The notes under the pieces are model-generated. The model ran no database searches. It saw only the letters and a program-made list of their open reading frames with translations, and was not told the DNA's origin. From Combretum micranthum (Eukaryota; Streptophyta; Magnoliopsida; Myrtales; Combretaceae): a DNA stretch of 64,000 nt. Shown piece after piece: positions 11,349 to 23,010 of this stretch. Each line of letters starts with the position of its first letter. Position 1 is the first letter of the stretch. The position numbers were made by a program, and so were the translations under genes. The DNA lies in the NCBI GenBank assembly GCA_024138025.1, contig JAMXBD010000055.1:1302001-1366000 (forward strand). The letters run 5' to 3'.

Positions 11349-12698
11349 GGTGCCAGAAACGGTGGAACGTAATTATGGAGGTAAGATGTAGGTATTTTTG
11401 GCAATTGCACTAGATGTATTGTCAAGTGGCACTAGAAATTTATGGAGCGTTTAGGTTGATGAGCTTTTGTTTTTATCTAATGTTTTACTGTGACAAAATA
11501 AGCTCGGTAAAGAATAATAATTATTTTATTTTGTGATTAGGGATACTTTTAGAAACAATTATTATTTTTTAATAGAATAGTGAAAGGAAGAATGAGGGTT
11601 TGTTATATATTTCATATTACATAGGACAAACATTTTTTATAATAAATTTTTTAAAACTCAAATGAGAGAATGATTATTTCACAATAATAAAAATAAAATA
11701 CCAACTAATAACGTTAAAAGTAGATTTTATGGACTATCCAAATAAATTTATGAAACTATACTGGTGTCCAAATTTTTCAGTTGAACACTTACCCCAATAA
11801 GTATGCATATAATGAAGACTAAGGTATTTATCCAATTATGAAATGTAAGTTAAATACATATATATTAGGAGGTGTCATATTGTATAGCAGGAGTTGGCGG
11901 TTTAAGGTAAAAAGAGGGAAAAAAAAATGACGAAGAAGGAAAATTGGAGTGCTAGCGTAATTTAAAGTTTCAAAGCTTTTCGGTAAAATTGTCCCTAATT
12001 CTAAGATTTGCTCGCCGTTATTGTAGCAGAACTTATCTTATGAAACAAAAACATGTAACGCCGAGAAATCATCAAGTGAAGCATTTAACGGTTAAATAAA
12101 TATAATAATTAATATAGTAATTAGGATAATTATAAATATATAAAAATCTGAATCATTAAATATATAGTTGAAGATTTTCATTATCAATCCTTTTAAAATT
12201 AATAATAAAATCATAAAATTTTTTATATTATCATACTCCATACTTAAAAGAGAAAAAAAAAGTGTAGCTGTCGGTATCATTTGCATAGAAACTACGATTG
12301 TACGAGATATATTTGATTATAGAAAAAAAAAGATATAATGATAGTAAAATATAATTTATATTAAATTAATTACTAATATATCCCAACAAAACCGCATTTT
12401 AAATAATCCACTTAATCCATAATAAACACCTTATATTTTAAACTTTAAAGATACGATCGTAGCAAACTTTTATGTTAGAAATCCCATTTCACTCGCTCCA
12501 ACTATTCCTAATTGCACCATAGGGGACCATCGACTAGCCTTCTTCCAATCCCCACCTTCCAACTACGCCACATTCTCCGGAGAAAGGCACAAGAGAGAAG
12601 ACGAGTCTGAAGAAGTTGCAGAAAGGGGACAAAGGGGACGGTGACGTGACTAAGGGTTTAGTGCGAAGAAGTTGCGGAAAGAGGAGAATGACAATGAT
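11349..12698. other. Gene-free AT-rich stretch
   Basis: No gene is recognised. 12090-12290 is a very AT-rich frame on the minus strand with no homology signal. 12500-12698 is GC-richer and is the site into which the 815-bp hAT element inserted. CTAAGGGTTT occurs on both sides of the insertion, about 900 bp apart. Confidence 0.5.
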
Positions 12699-12706
12699 GA
12701 TGAGAC
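12699..12706. other. Target-site duplication GATGAGAC (left)
   Basis: GATGAGAC directly precedes the hAT element and is repeated exactly at 13522-13529 directly after it. Eight bases is the hAT duplication length. Confidence 0.9.
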
Positions 12707-13521
12707 TAGACATCATCATGAGTCGATTCCGAATCGGGAACCGACCTGATCCATCATCAGCGGTTCCTGAACCAGAAACCGGTCCGGCAATGGCGGGTCT
12801 GAACCGGTGAAGGACCCGTCGGTTCTGACTGGTCCTTACGGTTCCATCTCTAAAAACCGCATGACCCGGCGATTTTGGAACCGTCAATTCAAGAACCGGC
12901 AGAAGCGGCGTTTCTACACTATAGAAATTATAAAAAAAAGTAAGAAAAAATAAAAGAAAATTATAAAAAATTGTAATTATAAAATAAATATTTAAAACTA
13001 TTTTTGCATAAATAATAAAAAATTTATTTCCTATTCACAATATTTAATGTGTTATTATTAACAACATAAATAATAATTACATTTGAAATCATATATTGTT
13101 AAATATATGTAGACTTCTAATCAAAGTAGACTTTCTTTTTTAACAATGTGTGATTCATTTTTTGTTATTGAGAATTATTTGTATCTTTGAATATTTTATA
13201 GTGTCACATTGCTAATATAACAACTAAAAAAGTGCAAGTGATTGTATATAAATAAATACATAATTATAAAATTTCTTTTAACTAATGCCATGAACAATTA
13301 TTGTTAGGCTCAATGTTATTTCAAGTTAAAATTTTATTTTGTATTTTTTTTAGTTAAATTAAGTAAATTATTTAATTGATTTTTATTTTTTTCATGGTTC
13401 CCGGTTCTTCTAGAACCGGAACCAAACCGTGAGAACCGGCGGTTCCTAAGAACCGAAAACTGGATCGGCTCCCACGGGTCCGGTCCGGTTCTAGACCCGA
13501 ACCGAACCGTGACGATGTCTA
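12707..13521. mobile_element. Non-autonomous hAT element, 815 bp
   Basis: The element begins TAGACATCATCATGAGTCGA and ends with the inverse, CGTGACGATGTCTA. The terminal inverted repeats agree at about 12 of the first 14 bases. The flanking GATGAGAC duplication is perfect. Both subterminal regions (12720-12905 and 13390-13505) are GC-rich and full of GGTTCC/GGAACC and CCGGT motifs, in contrast to an AT-rich core. This is common in hAT elements, where subterminal repeats bind transposase. No transposase frame is present, so it would need to be mobilised in trans. Apparent open frames at 12534-12887 (-) and 12616-12810 (+) are mostly this GC-rich end and not genes. Confidence 0.88.
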
Positions 13522-13529
13522 GATGAGAC

Positions 13530-13774
13530 TAAGGGTTTTGAGGATGAGAGAGATGGAATGATGATGACTAAATTGGTTGTTGGTGATGATAATGTAAATC
13601 GCATTTTAGTATTTGGGTATGAAATTTTTGGATAACATAAAAATTGTATGTTCATCATGCGATTTTATTATTATATTTTAATAAATAATTTTATATGAAT
13701 ATTATTTGAATAATTATTTTGTACAAGTGCTGAAAAATAAAAATAAATTGTTAAATGTTATCTATTACATAATA

Positions 13775-13815
<41 letters not shown>

Positions 13816-15639
13816 GTTTTTAAGCATTTGACTATTTCTTGGGTGCCTCACTTGCATACGATTCCTCAAGAGAAAATATTTTATACGTTCCGAATACGAT
13901 TGATTCCGAAACCTTAAGAAAACAGGTGATAAAAATGGGCATTGTCATCGTGCCGTGAATAGATTGTTATCAGGAAAAAAAAAAAAAAATAAAAAAAGGG
14001 AGGGAATTGACTATTATAAAAAACCTCTATCCAGATTTCCAAGTTTTGAACTTTTAAAGTTGAAACATATGAAAAATCTAACGGCCTACCAAAAAAACTG
14101 ATAAAATTAAAAAATCGAATCGAAACCAAAACATCAATTTGAAAAAAATATTAACCAATCCATTAATTTTGATTTAAGATTGGACTTTTTCATTCTTTCG
14201 ATTTTATGTTTTGATTAAGCTGTTTGACATATATAATAATATTTACATAATATTGGTATTGAACTTTAAGTTTTATGAACTAGTATTAAACTTATGCTCT
14301 TGATTTATTGGTTTTATAATTATTTGATTTGTTGATTTAAAAATTTTTAATATAATTATGTTACTTGACTTGTTAATTTACAATTTTATTGTAATTATGA
14401 TATAAAAGAGTATAATTTTTTATGGTTATAGCTGAAAATATGGTTAAAAACCAAAAAAATTAACAAAAAAATATTAATAATGAATCGGTTTTAGATTAAA
14501 TCGAAAAATGAGATCATAGGTCGATTTGCCAAACCATAAACTTCTGTAAGAAAAGCTAGTCAAATGGCCCTAGTTTGCAAGCAAAGAAGATTTTTTATCT
14601 TTTATTTTCCTTTTCGCTTTCCAAAAGGAATAAAATTTATCCAATAAAGATAATAGAATACAAGCACGTAGAATGCTCTAGCAAAACTAACAAATAGATG
14701 GTTTGGAAGAACTAAGAAGCTTTGATTATCGAGTAGGGAAAAGTAACTGCTGAATAAAATCATCTGGTGTGTGCATAAAAATTTGTGATATTTCACCAAT
14801 AAGGCTTTCCATAGAGTGTGAGAGAGATTTAATACTATTTTATGAGACGAATATAATAAAAAATTAATTCATCATCAGTTAGAAATCTGTCGGTTGAAAT
14901 TAAAAAAAAAAAAAAAAGACTCATGTAATCCCTTATTGGTATGACAATTGATTTTACTTGATAGGTGTTATCCAAAACAGAATTTAGTTGATTCATCTGT
15001 CTAGTTTATTAATTTTTCAATTTGAAATTAAATACAAATAGAAAAAGCCCAGCTCAGTGCTTGCTAAATCTTCTAAATTTTTCTCTTCTTAATTTTCACA
15101 TCCATATGATATCTTCTTTCTGATAATTCTAACTATTAATTTAATACAACAACATTTTAAAAATGTAAATGGATAGAAATTGGAAAAAGTTAAATGAAAG
15201 AAGACATTGTCACTTTACTAAAGGTTGAGTACTGATCTTCAACAACTATAATTATTAAAAGAAATCAATTAGTTGTAGTGTTGGAAAGTAATTTGCAGAC
15301 TTGGAAGCAATCCAACTTTAATCTACCATAAGATTGTGTTTGGATATTTCATCAATACTTTATTCCAATACAATAATCACACCCAAAAGCAACGAATAAT
15401 CCAAGCTCTTCTTCCACTTGCTTCTCCATTCTCCTCTATCTCCACCTAAAAGCTAAGATATATAATTAATTTATTTGGCCGAATGGAGCCTTAAAACATT
15501 AGTTTACATCAATTAACTAATAAAAAAAATTAAATTGCTTCAAAAAGAGGTAAGCTATTTATATATATTATATGAAAAAATTGCATTTTGAGGATTGCAT
15601 CCGTAACAAAATCTGAAGCATATTTTATATATGGGCTCT
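13530..15639. other. Gene-free AT-rich stretch with a microsatellite
   Basis: A trinucleotide microsatellite (ATA/AAT, about 14 units) lies at 13770-13815. Homopolymer A tracts occur near 13975 and 14905. I see no coding similarity. Frames at 13914-14129 and 14602-14799 on the minus strand are low-complexity. Confidence 0.55.
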
Positions 15640-15880
15640 GTATGTTTCCTTATTTTTGGATCATTTTGATATCATTCTGGTATTGTTTTTAAATTGATAT
15701 TTATCAACAAACTAATACCGATAAAAAACTGATAGTTTTACACATAAACTGACTAAACAAAATTGATATTGAACCAATACTGATATAATATAAATAAGTT
15801 ACAAATGTTGATATGATATTAATACAGATATGGATACCCATAAAAATTTGACAATCTATATAGGTTCATATTGATAAATC
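15640..15880. repeat. Dispersed MITE-like repeat (copy 3)
   Basis: Shares with 8205-8390 and 9955-10135 the order ATTTATCAACAAACTAATACCG, GATAGTTTTACACATAAACT, a run of GATATGATA/GATATTGA motifs and the right end GACAATCTATATAGG. The quoted motifs are clearly diverged. Confidence 0.4.
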
Positions 15881-17341
15881 TAAAAACCTATGTGGCACTA
15901 ATATGATATTTACTATAAAAATTATTATAACAGGAGATTTAATTATGTGATATATGCTTCGAAGGAATTACTTAATTCATATATATATATTTATGGTAGC
16001 ATTTGGTTTATATAGCTCTAAAGGCCTACATTGGATTAAATTTAAACAACTAATATTATATGTTTCTTTTTCTAAAAGGGAAAGCTAATGTTATATATCT
16101 AGTTTATATAAACTGGACATGATTTTGGACAAAAAGTACTTTGAAAGGAAAGGATAAAACACAAAACTTCATATCTTCTAACACGTGGCTCGACTCCCAA
16201 GTCTTGCCATCGACTGAAACAAAAATACTCTCAAAAAAATTTTGATTTAACCGTTTTGTCACTGCACTATTGCAGGGTAAAAGGGCATTCATGTACGTTG
16301 TACTTTTTTCTCATCTCCTTTTTTTTCCTTAAAATAATCAAAGTATGTGGAGACAAATAGTATTTTCAATGTATCTTATTTATATTTATATATTTTTATA
16401 AATAATCTGTTTGGCAATATCTAAATACTACTTGCATCCTAACAAAACAAATATAAACTAATAAGAGTTTTTTTTTTATTTCCTTTTTCATTGTACTTAT
16501 TCTACTAATGCTTCATAAGTTGTAAATTCTTTGAGTCCAAGCACTATAGTATTAAATTTGAATTAAAAACTTGAATTTAACTCATTGATTTTAGAATTTT
16601 AAATTTGAATGCAACTAAACACATTCAAACTTGATTTGATTAAACTTATTTAAGCTAATTAAAAAAACTCATATAAATTTGATCTATTAAAATAATTTTT
16701 ATATTAATTAAAATAATATTAGTATCTAAATTTAACTAGAATTTGATTATTATTTAAACTTGACTTAAACCCAATTATATTTATTGTAATCGAGCTAAAC
16801 ATTATTCAACTTAAGGTAAATTTACTGGACAAATCCACTTCAATAATTCGAATTTGGACTGGACTCTAGTACTCTTGAATTATCAAACAAATTTAAGTAA
16901 AGTTTGACTTCTTTATATTCATAATACTTCTTACTCGCGATGTGCATTTGTTACATTATTTTATTTTTATCTTTATTAACAAAACCTTTCTCCAAAAGAA
17001 ACCAAAAATGATATGAAAATAAAAATTCAAAATACAGAAGATGTGATTCAGTTTTAGATCTAAACAAATTCATGTAGAGTATTTAATTAAATTTTGGGGG
17101 TAAAGAAATATGAGAATATCTATTCCAACTTATTCTCCTTCGACGATCCAGCAAAACAAGCCACTTCACGTGTCATACAATAACACATCCCACTGAAACT
17201 GAAAGCAGTACATAACAGCCATAACCAAAACAACATTTGACACATTTTCATGTTTTTTCATTTAGATTTCCTTAATCCTTAAACCTCCTGTCTTTTACAT
17301 TTATTACCCTTAAACTACGCTATCTTTGTCTCTTTTTAACC
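15881..17341. other. Gene-free stretch upstream of the GRDP-like gene
   Basis: No gene is seen. The last 300 bp before the GRDP-like start codon should hold its promoter and 5' UTR, but no convincing TATA box at a usual distance is seen. Confidence 0.5.
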
Positions 17342-18402
17342 ATGTCTTTGGACAACAAGGTGACAAGAACTCTAAGTGAATTATCCGACAAAGAAACCGT
17401 CCAAATAACCATTGATCTCGTTTCAGCTGTAAAGAGAAACATTGGGTTTTTAAGAACCGTGAATGAATCCCCTTGGCTTCATGAAAAACCCATCATTGCC
17501 GAGTCCATAAGAAGGTTAAAGATTCCAGATTTATCATGTTTCTTGGCAGTTTTCATGGTGTTTGAAGCTAAGTTTCGTGTCTTGGTGTGTTGGGTTTTAG
17601 GTATGAAGAGCTTTGGATGCCATTGATTAGTGATATATCATCAGTTGGGTCAAAGCCTTCAATGGTTCTTCCTCCACTTGATGTTGAATGGGTTTGGTTC
17701 TGTCACACCTTGAATCCGGTAAAGATTATTACTTTACTTGTTTTGAGGTTTTGTTTTTGGTTTTTTTGGGAGGTTTGATTTTTAGTTATTCTTATAGACA
17801 GACCAATTGTTACTGTGTTTTCTTCTTGTTTGGGGACATTTGAAGTTAAGGCTGCTGACCTTGTGCTTGCATGTGAGCTCAACTCAAAATTTCAACACGC
17901 GAGATGGATTCGATCGGATTGTATTCATGACAAAATTGAAAAATATTTGTATTCAGAATAAGATATGTTAATACGCAACTTGATTCGAACTCAATTGATA
18001 TTTAAACTTTAATTTAGCTCGACTAGGCTTTTGAGGTGATGGAGCAGAACATTAGAAAGTTTGGGCTTGATTTAATAAACTAATTAAGTTGGTCAAGTTC
18101 GAGCTCGACTTGATAACCTTAGGAGTAATTAGAAAGATGAAACCTAAAAGGAGCTTATTTTAGCTACTATGAATGGGATTTGATAATTAGATGAATTCAT
18201 CTCAACTTATTGACATTTAATTTCACTTTCAGTAACTAAAAATTTTCATTTATTCCCCTGGTTTCCTTTATCTTCTTTCTTTTTGATTATGTTGTGAGTT
18301 ATTCTGTTCTTCACTAAGAAGATCAAAACTCGCAAGCTGGTGAATGAGTATTTATTTTCTGGTACTTTTCACATTCATTGTCAATGTAAGTTGAAATTAG
18401 AA

Positions 18403-18441
<39 letters not shown>

Positions 18442-21400
18442 GTTGGTTATCGGAAATACTGTGAATCAAGATTCTCAAAACTTATTGGGAAACCATCGTT
18501 TTTCAATGAAGAGAATGAAGACTATGCTTTACTTAGGTGCAGAGAGATTTGGACTAAACGATACCCTTCTGAGCCTTTCGAGATAGAAAGCGAATCAAAC
18601 TTGGATTCACATATTCCTATTGCAAGAAGTGAAGATCTTTGGAATGAAGTTGTGAAGCAGAGGTTTCTCTACTCAAAGTTCTCACAGCCTTACATGACGG
18701 AGATCATGTACTTGATAGCTGCAAGACAGAGATATAAAGGCTTCTTGTTTATATTGCAGAGATTACAAGATGGCTTCAGCCGCTTGGTGCCAACTTCTGA
18801 TATTCTGATAATGTGGCTCACTCATCAGGTTGGTACATTGTGGCGTTTTTGTGGTCAGTTCTTATTCAATCGTGTCTAAAAGGAACTTTTCTACCAGCGG
18901 ATGGAAATAAGCTACACTCATCGTGTTAAATTAGTATTGGTAGAAGCTATTTTGCTTAGGCATTGTTGATTATAGAGAAAACATCTTTTCCCTTACACAT
19001 GTTTCAACCTTGTGACATATAACAAACCAGAGTTATCCAACGGTATATGCAGAAGACTTGAAAGTAGTGGAGGATGATGTGATCAAAGTGGCAGAGGCTT
19101 GGGATACGGTGAAGGAAGAAGAGGTGGAAGAAACCAAGGGTATATGGGAGCGAACTTTTGGCCAGCCTTATGAGAAAGCTGGAGGTGGCATTGCGTGAAA
19201 CGCGAAGGGGTTGCCTCAATGAAACCACCGGTTTACTGGGAAACGTTTGATGCGGATGTTAATACTGAATACAAATCCTTGGCACCAAGGTTCCTACTTG
19301 AGGTCAGCTTGATTCTTACTTTCTTTCTCTATGTATTACTACAGTAAAAAGTATAGATATATGGATCTGGAGCTTCTGTCTTCATTACTTCATATCCAGT
19401 TTGCTATCTTTTGGTTCAAACGAGTAAAGGTAAGTTATAGCAAAATCCATTGGAAACTATCGAATTAGAGGAACTCTTGGATTTTGAAAATAGCACAAAT
19501 ATAACACTCAAGAAAAGTTGCCACCTCAAAATTTTTACGCTAATGCAGTGCCAAGTCAGTATTTTGTATTGATATACACCTTAAATATATTTTGAGGCCA
19601 TTTATTCTCCCAGTTTATAGAACTTTATTTATGATTCGATAGACTAACAGCTAAGGTAGATCAAATCTATTGATAAACTAGCACAAGAGATTAATTACAA
19701 TTATGTATTGATATAACAACTGATATGGTACTTCAATGAAGAAGTAATTTTGTGGCTTCAATGTTTTTTAAGAGGTGTAAGTACACTGTTTTGGAAAAAT
19801 AGAATGTCTCTATGGTTTTGATAGTTCAGAGCATTTTCATTATAATTTCTGTGTAAATGGAGATTACTCAAGCTCCCACCATGATCTAACAAAACTGGCC
19901 AGACTTCATTATGCTTTTAGAAGCTTGAGAAGTCTATATGCACAAAAGCATCATCTAGTTGAGGAAATTCCTGATATAGTTCTCCAAGATTGAGGTTTGT
20001 TCTTTGGGAGATTTCTTCCAGCTGTAACCCTTTACTTTGGCAACCGTCTTTTCTGAGGGAAACTTTTCTGTGAATGTTATAATATATGTATATCTAGTTC
20101 AATGACACATTATATTTTCAATTACCCGATTAGTGCAGCAATTAACAGCTATATGCTGCAACAGGTTTGTGTCTTTGTGAAACTTAACTCAAAGATGAAG
20201 GCAACGCAAGAGGACATAAGACGTGATTTTCTGCGACTTGGTGTAATGAGATGTCACAAAGAGCTCAAGATGGATCAGCCCCTAGCCAAGATCTCATATG
20301 ACACATGGCAAAGGGCTTGGAACCTATACTGTGAGTTTGGGACCAGAGGAATTACTGTTGAGGTTCGCCATGAAGGTGGACATTGTTTCAAAGGAAGCGT
20401 ACTAAAGAATACCATAGTGTTTCTTTGGAATGATTTGCTTAGGGCACCAACTCTTACGTTAGGAAGAGACATTGACATTGAGCATCAGATTAGTTTTGTT
20501 GCATCGATAACTCCACCAGTTCAAGCACCATATCTGCTGAAGTGTGTACCAGATAGGGTAACTGATGATTCTGGAGCAATGATATCGGATGTGATTTTGA
20601 AAAAGAACCAATATCGACCCCAAGAAGGTCGGTGGTTATCTAGGACTGTCCTGGATCATGCTGGTAGAGAATGTTTTGTTGTTCGACTGAGGTAATAGTT
20701 GTGCTTCTGTTTTATGTCACTAATATTTTTTTTTTTTTAAACTTCTTCAGATCTTTATTTAGTAATGTGACTTTCTGTCAATTTATATGTATAATGAGCT
20801 TCATGATGAACCAGAGTGGGAGAAGGCTTTTGGAGAAGAGGCGGTGAAGCTCCATCTATTGTGAAATGGGAAGACAGAATTATTGAAATATGTGAAGGTT
20901 CCTGGTCTTATGTTGCTGGTTCCATTGGAAGAGCTCCTGGTATGGTTTTGAAGTACCTTTTACTTGAAATATTTGAATGCCATACTTTTGGCCACAGTAG
21001 TGTCAAATTAACAACTGAAACGTTTTGTTGCTTCCTCTGTCTAGTGCAGTGAAAGTGGTGGGAACCGCAACTCCAAAAGAGCTTGCAGAACAGTGGACCG
21101 CTGCCTGGTGCTTCTCCACCGGGGCTGAACTTACACTCAGATGGGAGTCATCAATGTCCACACGCCCTATATTCTGTCTAAGCAATCCAGCAACACCTGA
21201 ATCATCGGTATGTTATGAATCCTAGAAGAAAATTTTCTACATTTCAAAGGCCAACTGTATAAATAAGCCCCCTCAAACTTTGCTTATTGTGCCGCTAAGC
21301 TTCTAAACTATAGCCATGTGCAATTAAGCTTCTAAATTATGGCCATAATATATTAAAAAACTTTGCTAACAATGTTTACATTTGAGCTACAATTTATTAG

Positions 21401-22200
21401 AGCTTTGAGTATACATTTATTTAAGTTATAGAACTTTTATTTGCTCCAGTTGGAGCCTAACTAGAGATACCATAAGTACAATTTTTTAATTTCCTGTAAT
21501 AAAAAAAGCACAGGGCCTATTTGAACAAACACAAAAATTTAAGAGCTTTATCTCATATAACTGAAGTTCAAGACCTTAATTGTATATTAAGAAGAGTTCC
21601 AAGGGCTTATTGGCATGTCGATGGCTAAATATCATATGTCATGAGCTTGTGCTGTTTTTTCAGGTTAAATTATTGTGGGGAAGGAGAATGCAATATCAAG
21701 TACGGGATCATAATTTGAAGACAAATGATGGGGAGGGAGGCACAAGACTAGATGAAGCCACAGAAGAATATGACCATGAAGAAGAAGGCTTTGTGACTCT
21801 TATTCGGTTCTCCGATGAAAACCCAGCTGGAAGAGCAACAGCTCTTATCAATTGGAAGCTCTCGGTGGTGGAGTTCATACCCGAAGAGGATGCGGTACTA
21901 GTATTGCTTTTATGCATTGCAATACTACGGAGCATGACAGAGATGAGAAAGGAAGACATTGGGAAGTTATTAATTAGGAGACGCATGAAGGAAGCAAAAC
22001 TTGGGGCAAGAGACTGGGGATCAGTAATACTTAACAGTCCATCGTCATCTGCTTCCCCTTATCTCCAACCTTGGCATTGGAATGCCAAGAAAGTCATGGT
22101 TTCTGATGGTGCAAATGATGTCATGAGGCAACCGGTGGTTGCTAGTGATTCAGCTGCAGAGGGTGGTGATAAATTGTATAAGAGAGTAATCATGTCATGA
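17342..22200 (+). CDS. GRDP-like (DUF1399) protein gene, eight exons, one frameshift
   Basis: Exons read from GT-AG sites and phase are 17342-17514, 17601-17718, 18442-18828, 19031-19302, 20165-20691, 20815-20939, 21050-21207 and 21664-22200, giving about 765 residues. All junctions keep phase. Family motifs are LGFL-type RNIGFLRTVNESPWLHEKP, DVEWVWFCHTLNP, YKGFLFILQR with MWLTHQSYPTVY, PYEKAGGG, PPVYWETFDADVNTEYKS and GSWSYVAGSIG. These are characteristic of plant glycine-rich domain proteins (GRDP1/GRDP2 of Arabidopsis, linked to osmotic-stress, ABA and auxin responses). The molecular function is not established. The C-terminus ends without the glycine-rich tail of GRDP1/2, so it may be a shorter paralogue. 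Exon 4 lacks one base at about 19193, giving TGA at 19196. This is either a sequencing error or a recent inactivating mutation, since everything else is intact. A degraded duplicate is at 53.1-56.9 kb. Confidence 0.88.
17719..18441 (+). other. GRDP intron 2 with long T tract at the acceptor
   Basis: A 723-bp intron with GTAAAG donor. A run of about 27 T (18411-18437) lies immediately before the AAAG acceptor and acts as the polypyrimidine tract. Length errors in this run would not affect coding. Confidence 0.75.
19190..19198 (+). other. Single-base frameshift in GRDP exon 4
   Basis: Reading from exon 3, exon 4 gives ...PYEKAGGGIA and then TGA at 19196-19198. One frame over, the protein continues VKREGVASMKPPVYWE to the exon end. 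The exon is 272 nt, and the phase of both neighbours requires 273. One missing base near 19193-19195 explains all of this. No alternative GT-AG intron bridges the site. Confidence 0.85.
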
Positions 22201-23010
22201 GAAAACCACTTTAGATAAATGAAATAGTGAGTGAACACACCTACATCATTTGAATGACAATGTCCATGAACAGGTTCAGTCACTTCTGGTGTGCAAAGGA
22301 AGCCTGAGTTCCATCTTTTTAACAGGTTCTATTTGCATTGACATGAACTCAAAAATCTAGGCATAAATATTGAAGGGATAATATTATAAATGATATTGAA
22401 TTTTGGCACTTGAACAAATTGATCAATTTAGTATCTTGGCATCGACGAATATATTTTTTTAGGTACAAAGTTAAATAATTTAAAGTTTAATTATTGAATT
22501 GATCAATTTCAAAATCTAGGTATTTAATTACATATTTTGTCAAAGTTGAAGATAATATCCAATATTAAATCGTTTCTTGGGATAAAGGGGAACGAATGAG
22601 ATTAGTCAGCATTTATGCTTTGTCCTTGTCCTAATATAGTCATTTTACAAGAGTTATCCATGTTTAGAAGAGAACTTATTGTTATTAGTAAAGAGAGGAG
22701 AGAGTATTTGAATTGACTTTCCTTTTTCGGTTCAAAACAACTCAAAGGACTGGTCTTTGTAGCAGCCACTGTTTAATATTATAATTCCAATATTATTAGC
22801 GGTATACTTTGTTTTTGTATAATATGTCTAGTAAATTTGTTATGGTAGGTTTTTAATATTTTTTTATAACTATATATAAGGGCTAATTGCTATTATTGGT
22901 GATTCCGATATTACTATTTTAGATGATTTCACCATTTATAGCTTTACTTATTATAGCTACGTAGTTGTCAATATTGTTACAATCAAAAGGATATAAGTTC
23001 AGTTTTAAAC
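22201..23010. other. 3' flank of the GRDP-like gene, duplicated at 56.09-56.9 kb
   Basis: No second gene. The sequence aligns in patches with 56090-56895, for example GGGATAAAG..GAATGAGATTAG followed by CATTTATGCTTTGTCCTTG, and ATTACTATTTTAGATGATTT near 22910. The duplication that made the second GRDP copy therefore ran well past the stop codon. Confidence 0.75.

Noticed and set aside
12534..12887. 117-codon minus-strand frame rich in Arg, Pro and Ser
   Set aside because: Most of it lies in the GC-rich end of the 815-bp hAT element, where stop codons are rare by composition. It crosses the element boundary at 12707 and has no recognisable motif.
18411..18437. Long T tract as terminator or sequencing artefact
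   Set aside because: It sits directly before a GRDP intron acceptor and is explained as a polypyrimidine tract.
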